Assembly: GCA_938040095.1 (NCBI GenBank)
Contig: CALHXF010000047.1
Location: 1 to 39,682 of the forward strand
Length of the DNA stretch: 39,682 bases
Origin: an uncultured Caulobacterales bacterium
Lineage (GTDB): Bacteria > Pseudomonadota > Alphaproteobacteria > Caulobacterales > Maricaulaceae
Reading direction: 5' to 3'
Below the pieces are notes generated by a model, which ran no database searches, was not told the origin of the DNA, and saw only the letters and a list, made by a program, of their open reading frames with translations. Each line of letters begins with the position of its first letter. Positions within the stretch are counted from its first letter, which is position 1. Below, one piece after another: positions 27,250 to 37,543 of this stretch. The translations under genes were made by a program, and so were the position numbers.

Positions 27250-28755
27250 ATGAAAGCTGAAACATCCCTCACTCCGCCTGTTGCGCCGCCCTTGTCTTAC
27301 GCCTTTGCGCGTTTGCATGGTGTTATTGTTGCGGAAGGTGACGCAGGTGTTCCTGTTCTCGCACATCGGCCAGGTGTTGCACGAGAAGCATTGCTGGAAG
27401 CGCGCCGTGTTTTTGGCCGACCTATTCGGCCTGAACCTCTAGACGCGACGGCGTTTACACATTTAATTGCGAAGACATATGCGCAGTCTGATCTGAATAG
27501 TTCAGCCGACGCCGCCATTGGCAATCCTGAAGACTTGTCATTGCTTGCATCTGGCCTGCCGAAATCATCAGACTTGTTAGATGACGCGGATGATGCCCCT
27601 GTTATTCGCTTGATCAATGGTATCCTGCAGGAAGCCATCCGTTCGCGCGCGTCCGACGTTCACGTAGAGCCATATGAAGAGCGCCTGTCTGTCCGTTTTC
27701 GGATTGATGGAACGTTGACGGAAAAGCTATCACTTCCCGCGCGCCTTGCACCCGTCTTGGTTAGCCGTGTCAAAGTTATGGCGCGTCTGGATATTGCCAA
27801 TAAACGAATTCCGCAGGATGGACGGTTCTCCTTTAATTTGGGCGAGCGTCAGATTGATGTGCGCGTGTCCACATTGCCCGCGCGCCATGGCGAACGGCTC
27901 GTGATGCGGATTTTGGAAAAAGATAGTCAAGGCATCGGCCTTTCAGAACTAGGTATGGACGCTGAGATGCTAATCGATTTTCAAGCAATGTTGGCGCGAC
28001 CCAATGGGATCATCCTCGTCACGGGTCCGACGGGTTCAGGTAAAACAACGACACTTTATGGTGCGCTATCGCGGCTGAACGATGGCACTCGGAATGTGCT
28101 GACAGTTGAAGACCCTGTTGAATATGCATTGGACGGGATTGGTCAAACCCAAGTGAACGATAAAGTAGGCATGAGTTTTGCGGCGGGATTGCGCGCCATT
28201 CTGCGCCAGGACCCCGATGTCGTGATGGTTGGTGAGATCCGTGATCCCGAGACAGCAGAGATTGCTGTGCAAGCGGCTCTCACGGGGCATCTTGTTTTAT
28301 CAACGGTGCATACAAATTCCGCCGTCGCGGCGATTGCGCGTTTACGGGATATGGGTGTGGAACCGTTCCTGCTGTCCTCAACAATTACGGCCTTGGTTGC
28401 GCAACGATTAGTGCGCAAGCTCTGCGATCACTGCAAGCAACCCTATCAACCCAACGCATCCGAATGCGCAGAACTAGGTGTGAAATCGGGCTCGGCATTT
28501 TACAAATCAACGGGCTGTATGAAGTGCCAAAATATCGGTTATCAGGGGCGTCTTGGCTTATATGAGATGGTCATCAATGATGATGCCTTGCGACAGATGA
28601 TTCATGATGGTGCATCGGAAACGGACATGGCCGCCTATGCCTTCAAGGCACGTATGACGCTCTTGCAGAGCGGTGCGGATGCTGTTCTTGCGGGGAGCAC
28701 GAGTTTCGAAGAAGTCCTGCGTGTCTGCTCTGCTAATGTTGCGGATGCACATTAG
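27250..28755 (+). CDS. gspE: Type II secretion system ATPase GspE
   Basis: GPTGSGKTTTLYGAL, VGEIRDPETAEIAVQAALTGHLVLSTVHTN, CDHC...CMKC zinc motif. Confidence 0.95.
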   Translation: MKAETSLTPPVAPPLSYAFARLHGVIVAEGDAGVPVLAHRPGVAREALLEARRVFGRPIRPEPLDATAFTHLIAKTYAQSDLNSSADAAIGNPEDLSLLASGLPKSSDLLDDADDAPVIRLINGILQEAIRSRASDVHVEPYEERLSVRFRIDGTLTEKLSLPARLAPVLVSRVKVMARLDIANKRIPQDGRFSFNLGERQIDVRVSTLPARHGERLVMRILEKDSQGIGLSELGMDAEMLIDFQAMLARPNGIILVTGPTGSGKTTTLYGALSRLNDGTRNVLTVEDPVEYALDGIGQTQVNDKVGMSFAAGLRAILRQDPDVVMVGEIRDPETAEIAVQAALTGHLVLSTVHTNSAVAAIARLRDMGVEPFLLSSTITALVAQRLVRKLCDHCKQPYQPNASECAELGVKSGSAFYKSTGCMKCQNIGYQGRLGLYEMVINDDALRQMIHDGASETDMAAYAFKARMTLLQSGADAVLAGSTSFEEVLRVCSANVADAH

Positions 28756-28757
28756 GC

Positions 28758-29996
28758 ATGGACGCGTTCGATTACAGCGCAATTGATGCGGGCGGTGTTA
28801 AACGCTCTGGCACATTAATGGCGGGCAGCGCGCGTGAAGCGCGGGATCTATTACGGTCCCGGGCGCTGACGCCACTGGAATTAAATCAATCCAGAAAAAG
28901 AGGTGTCAAAAAAGGCGAAATGTCGGCCTCCAACAGTTTTGGGCAAAGCTTTGGGGCAGGAAAGATCAAGCATAAAGAACTGACCCGCGCGACCCGGCAG
29001 CTCGCGATTTTGATAGATGCGGCAACCCCCATTGAAGACGCGCTACGCGTGACGGCGCTACAATTTGAAAAGTCACCAATGAAGGGCGTCTTGCTTTCTA
29101 TCCGTTCGCAAGTCGTGGAGGGCGCGACGCTCTCGCAAGCTCTGCGGAGTCAGCCGCAAGCCTTTTCCGATCTTTATACGGCGATGGTGTCATCGGGCGA
29201 AACTTCAGGAAAGTTACCAGAAGTTCTGCTGCGGCTTGCCGATGATCTAGAATCTGCCCAAGCTATCCGTCGTAAAATTGCAGGCGCGACGGCGTATCCC
29301 TTGGTGCTAACCGTCGTGGCGCTGGTTGTGATCGTTGTTCTGATGATTTTTGTCGTCCCAAAAGTCGTTGAGCAATTTGATACATTTGGACAGCAACTGC
29401 CGCCATTAACGCGGGCGACGATTTGGCTGTCAGAGTTCCTGCAAAATTATGGTCTGATCTTATTGGGCCTATTGATTGCACTGTTTGTGGGTTTGCGGTT
29501 CGCATTGAAAACGCCACGTATTCGCCGTCGCTGGGATGGGTTTAAATTGCGTATACCTATGACAGGACGTTTGCATCGCGACGTAAATGCGGCTCGATTT
29601 TCACGGACAATGGCGGGTCTTGTGAGCGCGGGGACACCCGCTTTGGCCGCAATGGATACGGCGCAGCACACATTGCGAAATACTGTGATGCAGGACGCCA
29701 TGACGGGAGCAGTAGAACGGGTTCGTTCAGGTGCGCCAATGTCGGCAGCTTTGAAGGAAACGGGTGTGTTCCCGCCACTCGTGACGCAAATGGTTATGGG
29801 CGGAGAGGCATCTGGCGATATGGGTAAAATGTTCGCAAAATCCGCAGATTATTTGGAAGACGAGTTTAACGCGCAAACAACCGTTTTTCTGACGCTTTTG
29901 GAGCCTGCAATAATCATTATGTTGGCGGGAGTTGTGCTGATGGTCGTAGCGGCTATCTTTCTCCCGATCCTGCAACTCAACACTTTAGCGTATTAA
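28758..29996 (+). CDS. gspF: Type II secretion inner-membrane protein GspF
   Basis: T2SSF repeats: TRQLAILIDAATPIEDALR; SGETSGKLPEVLLRLAD; GGEASGDMGKMFAKSADYLE. Confidence 0.94.
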   Translation: MDAFDYSAIDAGGVKRSGTLMAGSAREARDLLRSRALTPLELNQSRKRGVKKGEMSASNSFGQSFGAGKIKHKELTRATRQLAILIDAATPIEDALRVTALQFEKSPMKGVLLSIRSQVVEGATLSQALRSQPQAFSDLYTAMVSSGETSGKLPEVLLRLADDLESAQAIRRKIAGATAYPLVLTVVALVVIVVLMIFVVPKVVEQFDTFGQQLPPLTRATIWLSEFLQNYGLILLGLLIALFVGLRFALKTPRIRRRWDGFKLRIPMTGRLHRDVNAARFSRTMAGLVSAGTPALAAMDTAQHTLRNTVMQDAMTGAVERVRSGAPMSAALKETGVFPPLVTQMVMGGEASGDMGKMFAKSADYLEDEFNAQTTVFLTLLEPAIIIMLAGVVLMVVAAIFLPILQLNTLAY

Positions 29997-30010
29997 GGGG
30001 TTTAAACACC

Positions 30011-30436
30011 ATGACACACAAAACCGATGAAGACGGATTTACACTTGTTGAAGTGATGGTGACGCTGGTTATCATCGGCTTGCTGACGACATTCGTTGTA
30101 CTCAATGTTTTGCCCGCGCAGGGCAAAGCGCAGGTGCAAAAAGCGCGCGGTGATATCTCTGCAATCGAAACTGCATTGGAAATGTTTCACTTAGATATGA
30201 ACCAATATCCAACAGAGCAGCAAGGATTAGAGGCGCTCACAACACCACCGTCTGGCGCGAATGAAGCGGCGTACCGCACGGGCGGATACATCAAGAAAAT
30301 GTCACTCGACCCATGGGGTAACCCGTATGAGTATCGCAATCCAGGTGAACGCTCACAGATCGATATTTACTCGCTCGGCGCGGATGGTGAACCGGGGGGC
30401 GAAGAACAAAATGCGGATATCGGGAATTGGCAATAG
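30011..30436 (+). CDS. gspG: Type II secretion major pseudopilin GspG
   Basis: GFTLVEVMVTLVIIGLL; NQYPTEQQGLEALTTPP; DPWGNPYEYRNPG. Confidence 0.96.
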   Translation: MTHKTDEDGFTLVEVMVTLVIIGLLTTFVVLNVLPAQGKAQVQKARGDISAIETALEMFHLDMNQYPTEQQGLEALTTPPSGANEAAYRTGGYIKKMSLDPWGNPYEYRNPGERSQIDIYSLGADGEPGGEEQNADIGNWQ

Positions 30437-30930
30437 CTGCGCAGAAGACATCTCGTCGCGCGTGTGACGCGGGCTTTACGCTCGTCGAAATCCTTTGCGT
30501 ATTGGCGCTATTGGGTTTGACCGCGGGGCTTGTCGTTTTGAACTTGCCCAAGCCCAAGCCGCCCATCCAGTCGGAAGTGCAAATACTGGCGACGACCCTA
30601 AATGTTGCCGTGCGTAAAAGCGTAATTGATGGAAAAGTGCGCGCCATTGACGTCGACGTCGGTGGGATTGAATTATTTCTTTATGATGGCGAATGGGAAT
30701 CTGAAACCCGTCGGGACTTCTCTGAAATAGCACGGATTGATTTGGAGGTTGAAGACCATCGTGTCGACCTCAAAGCACGCGCGAAATCCAAAGTCGAATT
30801 GCCGCCTTTGATCCAATTTGAACCTACGGGAAATGTGACACCCTTCACGCTGTCTATGTCAGGGCGAGGTGGCAGTTTTGTTCTGTCTCCTGATCTGCGC
30901 GGAAACATCACAGTCGAGTTTCAACCATGA
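30427..30930 (+). CDS. gspH: Type II secretion pseudopilin GspH
   Basis: DAGFTLVEILCVLALLGLTAGLVVL; TTG start overlapping gspG. Confidence 0.85.
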   Translation: MAIAAQKTSRRACDAGFTLVEILCVLALLGLTAGLVVLNLPKPKPPIQSEVQILATTLNVAVRKSVIDGKVRAIDVDVGGIELFLYDGEWESETRRDFSEIARIDLEVEDHRVDLKARAKSKVELPPLIQFEPTGNVTPFTLSMSGRGGSFVLSPDLRGNITVEFQP

Positions 30931-31298
30931 AGGACGCAGGGTTTACACTCGTCGAAGTTATGGCAGCGCTGCTGATTTTCTCGGTAGCTATCGTTGGCCT
31001 GTCCCGTGTGGGCACGCAATCCGTGGCCCATACGCAACGCTTGACGGATAAAACCTATGCTGGGGTCGTCGCGGACAATCAACTCATTCGCGCGCGCATG
31101 CAGCGTCCACAAATCGGGACGACATCAGGTGAAGAAACCGCGGGCGGGCAGATCTATCGGTGGCAAATTGTAACGACTGAAACACCGCAAGCGGGGCTAT
31201 TGGAATTACAGGTCGAAGTCTCGCAAGGCGATGCTGTGTTCATCACTCGCCGCGCTTGGTTAAGTGCTGCAGTTACATCAACGACGGTTCAGCGATGA
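30927..31298 (+). CDS. gspI: Type II secretion pseudopilin GspI
   Basis: DAGFTLVEVMAALLIFSVAIVGL; 4-nt overlap with gspH. Confidence 0.9.
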   Translation: MKDAGFTLVEVMAALLIFSVAIVGLSRVGTQSVAHTQRLTDKTYAGVVADNQLIRARMQRPQIGTTSGEETAGGQIYRWQIVTTETPQAGLLELQVEVSQGDAVFITRRAWLSAAVTSTTVQR

Positions 31299-31924
31299 CA
31301 TTCGGAGGTAGTCGAACACGATCAGAGGCAGGCTTTACATTGGTTGAAGTCCTCGTCTCGCTCTTTATTTTTGCCGTTATCAGCGCGGGAACGATGACGG
31401 CAATGATGCAGACATTTTCTGCCAAAGACCGCTTGGATCAGGCGTCCACTGAACTCGCAGATTTAGCTCTGTTCCGATCTATCTTGCGGGCAGATATGGC
31501 AGCCTTTGATTTACGCCCTAGTCGCGACGGTTTCGGTGGGCGGGAACGTACACTTGTGACAACGGATGGTGATCCGCTTCTGACTTTTACGCGATTGGGT
31601 CGATCCAATGCGATGGGCGCGCAGCGTGGGCAGGCGGAACGTGTACGCTATGTGTTTCGTGATGGTCAATTCATTCGCGAAAGCTTGCCGCATGAAAACC
31701 CAGCAGAACTCGGCTTGTGGCGCGGGCGTGTCATTATGGAAGGTTTGCAAAATGTGGAACTGCAATATTTAACTCGTACAGCCAATATTGATTTGAAGCT
31801 CTCAAGTTGGACTGTTCCCAATACGCTCACTGAGGCACCCGTTTTCACGACGTCAGCCATCGAACTTATGGTCACCGACAGTCGCGGCAATGAAACCTCG
31901 CATTTATTTGAGTTAGGTCTGTGA
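31295..31924 (+). CDS. gspJ: Type II secretion pseudopilin GspJ
   Basis: EAGFTLVEVLVSLFIFAVISAGTMTAM; start chosen at ATGACATTC with 4-nt overlap. Confidence 0.9.
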   Translation: MTFGGSRTRSEAGFTLVEVLVSLFIFAVISAGTMTAMMQTFSAKDRLDQASTELADLALFRSILRADMAAFDLRPSRDGFGGRERTLVTTDGDPLLTFTRLGRSNAMGAQRGQAERVRYVFRDGQFIRESLPHENPAELGLWRGRVIMEGLQNVELQYLTRTANIDLKLSSWTVPNTLTEAPVFTTSAIELMVTDSRGNETSHLFELGL

Positions 31925-32952
31925 GCATCACGCGTAAAAACGAGACAGGCACAGTCCTGCTGACGACGCTGCTCGTCATGGCGGTCATGGCGGCTCTGAC
32001 TGTGGCGCTCATGGATGATATTCGTTTCGCGGTAAAACGCATGATAAATGTGAACGCCTATACCCAAGCAGATTGGCAGGCGAGGGGCGCGGAAGATTTC
32101 ATTCTGGCATTTCTTCAAAATGATTTTCGCGAAATTGATCCCGCAGCCAAGGCGATTTTGCTGCAGTCCCGCGAACCTCTCATCCTCCCGACGCCAGAGG
32201 GGGCGATTACTTTGACCCTGAAAGATGCGAGCCATTGCTTTAATATCAGCAGCGTCGTGACCCAAGCAGGCGGGCAAAATAGTCTTGCCGCGGCAGAGTT
32301 TGCAAATGTTGCGCAACTTCTCGGTCTACCGCGAAATCAGGCAAGCGCCTTATCCAGCACTCTCATTGATTGGCAAGATAAAGATCAACAGATGAGGTCT
32401 GGCGGAGCGGAAGATGGTACATATCTTCGCCGAGACCCGCCCTATCGCACTGCCGATACCGCGATGCGCAGTCCTGAGGAGATGCGGGCTTTAAACGGGA
32501 TGGACGAAGATTTGTGGGTGCTTTTCAAACCATTTGTGTGCACCGGTGGGGCAACGGTTAATCCGCAAGAACCTGAGGCGATTAATGTGAATGGTCTGCC
32601 CCCTGAGCGATTGATCCTTTTAGCGGCGGCTATGGCAGGACTAGGTTCGGCGGACGACGCAATTTCCGCAGCAGAAACATTGCTACGAGACAGGCCGATG
32701 ACGGGCTACGAAAGCACTGATGCCCTCAATGCCAAATTGACAGAAATTGGTTTTAAAATGGATACCCCTGCGCGCCTTGGTGTTGATGTTACAGCTGTCT
32801 TCGTTGAGGTCGTGACACAAGTGGGTCCTGCTGAACGTGTGCGGACATACCGATATGATGGACTGGACAAAGGGGTGCCGCAACTGACATATCGCGGGTG
32901 GGGGCGTGAAACCTTCAGGCCCGAGATCGAAATTGAATTGGACGCGCGTTAA
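31921..32952 (+). CDS. gspK: Type II secretion minor pseudopilin GspK
   Basis: GTVLLTTLLVMAVMAALTVAL; DWQDKDQQMRSGGAEDGTYLRRDPPYRTAD; INVNGLP. Confidence 0.93.
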   Translation: MSITRKNETGTVLLTTLLVMAVMAALTVALMDDIRFAVKRMINVNAYTQADWQARGAEDFILAFLQNDFREIDPAAKAILLQSREPLILPTPEGAITLTLKDASHCFNISSVVTQAGGQNSLAAAEFANVAQLLGLPRNQASALSSTLIDWQDKDQQMRSGGAEDGTYLRRDPPYRTADTAMRSPEEMRALNGMDEDLWVLFKPFVCTGGATVNPQEPEAINVNGLPPERLILLAAAMAGLGSADDAISAAETLLRDRPMTGYESTDALNAKLTEIGFKMDTPARLGVDVTAVFVEVVTQVGPAERVRTYRYDGLDKGVPQLTYRGWGRETFRPEIEIELDAR

Positions 32953-34010
32953 TGGCGGCACCGACTTTACTTATTCTGCCCGGATTAGATGGCGGCGAAG
33001 CGATTGTCGCGACAGTGTCGGGACAAGGTTACACCACGTCTCGTGTTACGGTGGCTGATATTCCAACCCTCGGACTATCTGAACCTACGGTCATTTTACC
33101 GGGCCAATGGGTTCGTGTTTTCGAGACGGAGTTGCCAAAAACGGGTCGGGCCCAACAGTTAAAAATGGCGCGATTTGCGCGCGAAGACGATATCGCTAAT
33201 GCTACGGATGAGCTGCACTTTGCGCTCTCTGAGGCCCAGCCGCCTGAGCTTGCGGTCGTGGATAAACAGGTTTTAGATCACGTGTTTGAAGTTCTCGGTG
33301 CGATGCGTCCTAAGGCCATTCACGCAGATTATACCTTGTTAATGGGCGACGCAGCGGTTCGCGTCATTGATCGTGCGGTAGAGCCCCAACGCGCTGCAAT
33401 TGATTTAGATTGGACCGATGAAACGTTGGTCACGCTGGAGGACCCGCAACTGGCGACAGCTTTCGCTGAGGGATTATATGCAGGTCGTGGATTGAATTTG
33501 ATGCAGGGCGATTATCGTGCGCGTTCCAATCTGAACCTGCCGCGTGTACCCCTGATACGCTTCGGCGCTTTGGCGGCGTCGGCGGCGCTCGTACTTTTCA
33601 TATGGAATGGCATTCAAGATCGGTCAGCGGCGGCGCAAGCCAAAGATTTACGGACGCAAACGGCGGCGGAGTATTTGTCACTGACGGGCGATCGTGCTCC
33701 ATCTAATCCTGGACGGGCGGCGGCTAAGTCGGTTCAATCTGGTCCGGTAAAACCCACTGGGTTTTTGGACCTTTCCTCTATTTTATTTACAGGGCTCTCC
33801 GCATTTGACGACCTGCGCGTTGATCAATTGAGATATAATGCCAAAGACGGCGTCCTTGCTCTGCGCCTTGTGTATCCCAGTTTCGACGCTGCGACCCGCG
33901 CAGAAGCAGCCATTGCTCAAGCCGGTGGTGTTTTGACAACAGGCGGTGTGCGGGAACAGAATGGTGCTTTTGTTGGCGAGGCAACGCTTAGCCTGGGAGA
34001 CCCGTCATGA
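32952..34010 (+). CDS. gspL: Type II secretion protein GspL
   Basis: 352 aa at the GspL position; LPGQWVRVFETELPKTGRAQQLKMARFAREDDIA; single TM near VLFIWNGIQD. Confidence 0.85.
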   Translation: MAAPTLLILPGLDGGEAIVATVSGQGYTTSRVTVADIPTLGLSEPTVILPGQWVRVFETELPKTGRAQQLKMARFAREDDIANATDELHFALSEAQPPELAVVDKQVLDHVFEVLGAMRPKAIHADYTLLMGDAAVRVIDRAVEPQRAAIDLDWTDETLVTLEDPQLATAFAEGLYAGRGLNLMQGDYRARSNLNLPRVPLIRFGALAASAALVLFIWNGIQDRSAAAQAKDLRTQTAAEYLSLTGDRAPSNPGRAAAKSVQSGPVKPTGFLDLSSILFTGLSAFDDLRVDQLRYNAKDGVLALRLVYPSFDAATRAEAAIAQAGGVLTTGGVREQNGAFVGEATLSLGDPS

Positions 34011-34456
34011 TGTCTTGGTTTCAATCTCGCGAGCCTCGCGAACGCGTTCTACTGATGATTATGAGCGCCATGCTTGCGCTCTTCGTGGCGTGGTTCTTGG
34101 TCAATCGCGAGTCAGGTCCAACAGGGCACTCCGAATTGGAAGCGGCGCAAATAGACCGCGAGCTCTTGGTGCGTGCCGCCCCCAAAATGAGTTCGACAGG
34201 CGCAATTGGCGAACGTGCTGCGTTCACGCGTGGAGCCTTGATCGATGTAGCTGGCAAACGTGGCGTCGAGCTATCGCGCATGCAGCCTCAATCGGGTGGA
34301 GGACTAACAGTCTGGATCGAAGATGTTGGGACCGCAGCCTTTTACGGTGTCATCAATGATTTGGTCTCGGGTTACACCGTCGATGTCGAGAATGTTGTGA
34401 TCAGCACGACCCCCAATGGGGTTTTGAATGCACAATTCACACTGGTTGAAATTTAA
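34007..34456 (+). CDS. gspM: Type II secretion protein GspM
   Basis: 149 aa at the GspM position; N-terminal TM SREPRERVLLMIMSAMLALFVAWFLV. Confidence 0.8.
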   Translation: MMSWFQSREPRERVLLMIMSAMLALFVAWFLVNRESGPTGHSELEAAQIDRELLVRAAPKMSSTGAIGERAAFTRGALIDVAGKRGVELSRMQPQSGGGLTVWIEDVGTAAFYGVINDLVSGYTVDVENVVISTTPNGVLNAQFTLVEI

Positions 34457-34464
34457 GCGCAGCT

Positions 34465-35526
34465 TTAATAATCTGTCTTTGTTGACTTGGTTTCTAAATC
34501 CAACAAATCACGTTTACGCTTTAGCCCACCCGCATAACCGCCCAAACCGCCATCTTTCGCAATCACGCGATGGCAGGGTATAATTAGCGCCAGACCATTA
34601 TTTGCATTGGCTGAAGCGACAGCTCTTATCGCAGCAGGCTTCCCTATCATTTCTGCCAATTGCGCATAGGAACGTGTTTGTCCATGCGGAATGGTCTGAA
34701 GTGCCGCCCATGTTTCGCGTTGGAAATCCGTGCCAGATGTCGCGAGAGGAGTTTTGAAATCTAGTAATTCGCCCTTGAAATAATCCGTCAATTCACGCTC
34801 AATCTGAGCCGTAATGTCAGTGCGACCCGGTAGAACAGGACGGCCTTGGACTTTTCGCAGGCGTTCAAATTGTCTGCGCATATTTTTACGGTTCGTGAAT
34901 TCTAGCAAATATAGCGCGACGTCATCCGCAATCACGATCATGCGTCCCAGAGGCGTTTCGATCCAATCAATGGAAAGCGGCGTGGGTTGGCCTTTAGCGG
35001 GGGCTGTCCCAAATATTTTGGCGTAGGCTGTTCGGAATCCTGATGGGCTATCAAATCCCGCGTCTAATTGCGCGTCCAACACGGAGCCACCTTTTGCGAG
35101 TGTTTGTGCGGCTCGTCCAAGACGTCGAGCGCGCGCGTAATCGGCAAAGCTCATGCCGAAACGTGATAGAAACTGCCGTCGCGCTGTTGAGGCATCAATT
35201 CCACGTTTAGCTAAGGTCGCTTGCGTGACCTTTAGCTCGGGTTCGTCTTCGACTAAGGTGATGAGCTGTTTGATCAGCACCGTATCACCGCCCGCAGGGT
35301 GACAGCGTTTGCAGGCCCGATACCCCGCAGAGAGCGCCGCATCTGCCGTCGGGTAAAAACTGCAATTCTCAGGTTTAGGCAATCGGGCAGGGCAGCCAGG
35401 TCGACAGAATATTCCTGTTGATGAAACGCCAACGAAAAGATGCCCGTCATAGGACAGGTCTTTCTCTCGGAAGATTTCATAACGGGCGTCATCTGTTGCG
35501 GGTTGTGGCGGCGAAAGTAGGTCCAT
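34465..35526 (-). CDS. ada: Bifunctional Ada regulator / O6-methylguanine-DNA methyltransferase
   Basis: FCRPGCPAR...CKRCHP zinc/methyl-acceptor site, AraC-type HTH, IPCHRVI active site. Confidence 0.95.
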   Translation of the reverse strand: MDLLSPPQPATDDARYEIFREKDLSYDGHLFVGVSSTGIFCRPGCPARLPKPENCSFYPTADAALSAGYRACKRCHPAGGDTVLIKQLITLVEDEPELKVTQATLAKRGIDASTARRQFLSRFGMSFADYARARRLGRAAQTLAKGGSVLDAQLDAGFDSPSGFRTAYAKIFGTAPAKGQPTPLSIDWIETPLGRMIVIADDVALYLLEFTNRKNMRRQFERLRKVQGRPVLPGRTDITAQIERELTDYFKGELLDFKTPLATSGTDFQRETWAALQTIPHGQTRSYAQLAEMIGKPAAIRAVASANANNGLALIIPCHRVIAKDGGLGGYAGGLKRKRDLLDLETKSTKTDY

Positions 35527-35656
35527 CTGCTCACCCTAGCAGGGGATTGCAGCTGACGTCGCCGAAAATCTAGCAAGACAGTCGAAAAGCGCGCGCGAAA
35601 CTTGCAACACGACGGCGTCCCGCCTAGAGACCTTATTCGACACGAAAGACCAAATT

Positions 35657-36286
35657 ATGACTGTGTATCTACATAAACATGACATTCCTGACGGACTGGA
35701 TTTCGGAAAATCCGTGGCCGTTGATACGGAAACTCAGGGACTTTCTTTGGTGCGAGACAAGCTCTGCCTTGTTCAACTCTCCTCAGGTGATGGTGATGCC
35801 CATATCGTGCAAATGGATCGCGAAAATTATGATGCGCCCAACTTAAGCAAATTGATGACCGATCCTGACGTCGTGAAGATTTTTCACTTCGCGCGGTTTG
35901 ATGTTGCCATGATGATGCGCGATATGAAAATCACAGTCGCGCCCGTGTTTTGTACAAAGATCGCATCGGGCCTCGTGCGGACCTATACGGATCGTCACGG
36001 TTTGAAAGATTTGACCAAAGAACTGATCAATGTTGATTTGTCCAAACAACAGCAATCTTCAGACTGGGCTGCGGATGAGCTCACCGAAGCGCAGCTCAAT
36101 TATGCTGCGTCTGACGTGCTTTATTTGCATCAGCTAAAGACGATTTTGTCTGGACGTCTCATGCGGGAAAATCGTTGGGATATTGCGCAAGGCTGTTTTG
36201 AATTTCTACCGACCCGCGCCATGTTGGATTTGAATGGTTGGGCTGATGTAGATATCTTCTCTCACCGTATGCGTCGACCCGATTAA
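35657..36286 (+). CDS. Ribonuclease D-like 3'-5' exonuclease
   Basis: VAVDTETQGLSL, FHFARFDVAMM, YAASDVLYLHQL; 209 aa, no C-terminal HRDC domains. Confidence 0.9.
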   Translation: MTVYLHKHDIPDGLDFGKSVAVDTETQGLSLVRDKLCLVQLSSGDGDAHIVQMDRENYDAPNLSKLMTDPDVVKIFHFARFDVAMMMRDMKITVAPVFCTKIASGLVRTYTDRHGLKDLTKELINVDLSKQQQSSDWAADELTEAQLNYAASDVLYLHQLKTILSGRLMRENRWDIAQGCFEFLPTRAMLDLNGWADVDIFSHRMRRPD

Positions 36287-36375
36287 TGAGCGACATGGGG
36301 CGCATTACGAATAGGTTATGCCTGCATATTATGTGTCGCGCCCTCGTGCGTGAGGCGCTATAGCTCGAACGTATT

Positions 36376-37533
36376 ATGTCTACTGCTTCCACCATATCAC
36401 AAAGTCCCGATCGTCGGGTCTCCGAGGGTCTAGGCCTCTGGGAGCCTAAGCGTGCCCTTACGCTTGAGGCAGCCCGTGCACATACGCAGCGTATCAAGCT
36501 CATGCGCTATGTCTTGATTGGCTTGTCCGTGGTGCTGGTCGGCATTTTGATTTGGCAGTTTTTATCGGACCGTGGCGGTTTTGATCCGATCAGTGACCCG
36601 ACCGAAAGTGTGAAGATGGTCAATCCACGATATTCCGGGCGTACAGGCGACGGACTTCCGTTTTACCTCACGGCGGATACGGCTGTGCGACGTATGGAAG
36701 ATCGGAATACTGTCTTGCTGCAAAAGCCTGTTCTGGAATTCATTCGCACCCGCGGCGCAGAAAGTAGTGCCGTCATCGCGAAGACAGGCTCCTATAATGA
36801 TATGGATAAAGTCCTCGAGCTAAACACTGACGTGAATTTACAAACAGATGACGGTAATAGCTGCGACACGACACATGCGCGAATTTTTAACGTTGAAAAG
36901 CGGATCGAGGGCGATGAGCCGATTGATTGTACGGGCGGCTTTGGTCAAGTGTCGGGCCAGACCTATGAAATCCAAGATGATTACAAAACCTTCGTTTTCA
37001 AAAACGGTATGGTCGCGAGACTAGAACGCGGTTCTGATGTAGCGGATTCAACGCCGATCGACACGGATGCTGAATTCGATTTTAGCTTTGGCGGCTCTGG
37101 CCCCGTCGACATTGTTGCGACGACAGGTATCTACAAAGGCAATTTCACCGACCTCGAAGGCAATGTTCGCATTGACCAAGAAGGGTCTATTATTACCGCC
37201 GACCAAATGGATATTTTTCGTGTCCAACAAGACGGCGCGGTCGAAGGCAGTGTCAAATTAGGCGCTATTCAAAAGATCGATGCCGAAGGTAACTTCCGCT
37301 ACATCACCGCAGAGAATGATATTCGGGGTAGTAAAGGCGTTTACGAACGCGAGAAAAGCCTTATGACCGTCACTGGGGATGTGATTGTTGTTCAACCTGG
37401 CGGGAACCGCTATGAAGCGCAAAAGCTAACCTACAACACGAAGAGTGGCGCTGTTCGGTTCTCGGGCAAATGTCTCGGACAGAATTGCGATGCAGGCGAA
37501 CGGGTCGCTATTATTATTCCCGGCAAGAACTAG
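36376..37533 (+). CDS. lptC: LptC with C-terminal LptA/OstA-like domain
   Basis: N-terminal single TM plus LptC-like region; residues ~234-385 align by eye with the downstream LptA (FRYITAENDIRGSKGVYEREKSLMTVTGDVIVV / FYYITPEQEVRGDKGVYTRDTESFIVTGDVVLL). Confidence 0.8.
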   Translation: MSTASTISQSPDRRVSEGLGLWEPKRALTLEAARAHTQRIKLMRYVLIGLSVVLVGILIWQFLSDRGGFDPISDPTESVKMVNPRYSGRTGDGLPFYLTADTAVRRMEDRNTVLLQKPVLEFIRTRGAESSAVIAKTGSYNDMDKVLELNTDVNLQTDDGNSCDTTHARIFNVEKRIEGDEPIDCTGGFGQVSGQTYEIQDDYKTFVFKNGMVARLERGSDVADSTPIDTDAEFDFSFGGSGPVDIVATTGIYKGNFTDLEGNVRIDQEGSIITADQMDIFRVQQDGAVEGSVKLGAIQKIDAEGNFRYITAENDIRGSKGVYEREKSLMTVTGDVIVVQPGGNRYEAQKLTYNTKSGAVRFSGKCLGQNCDAGERVAIIIPGKN

Positions 37534-37543
37534 GATTTGATTT

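Noticed and set aside
31666-32316. 216-aa minus-strand ORF opposite gspJ/gspK
   Set aside because: Antisense to conserved T2SS genes; low-complexity shadow translation.
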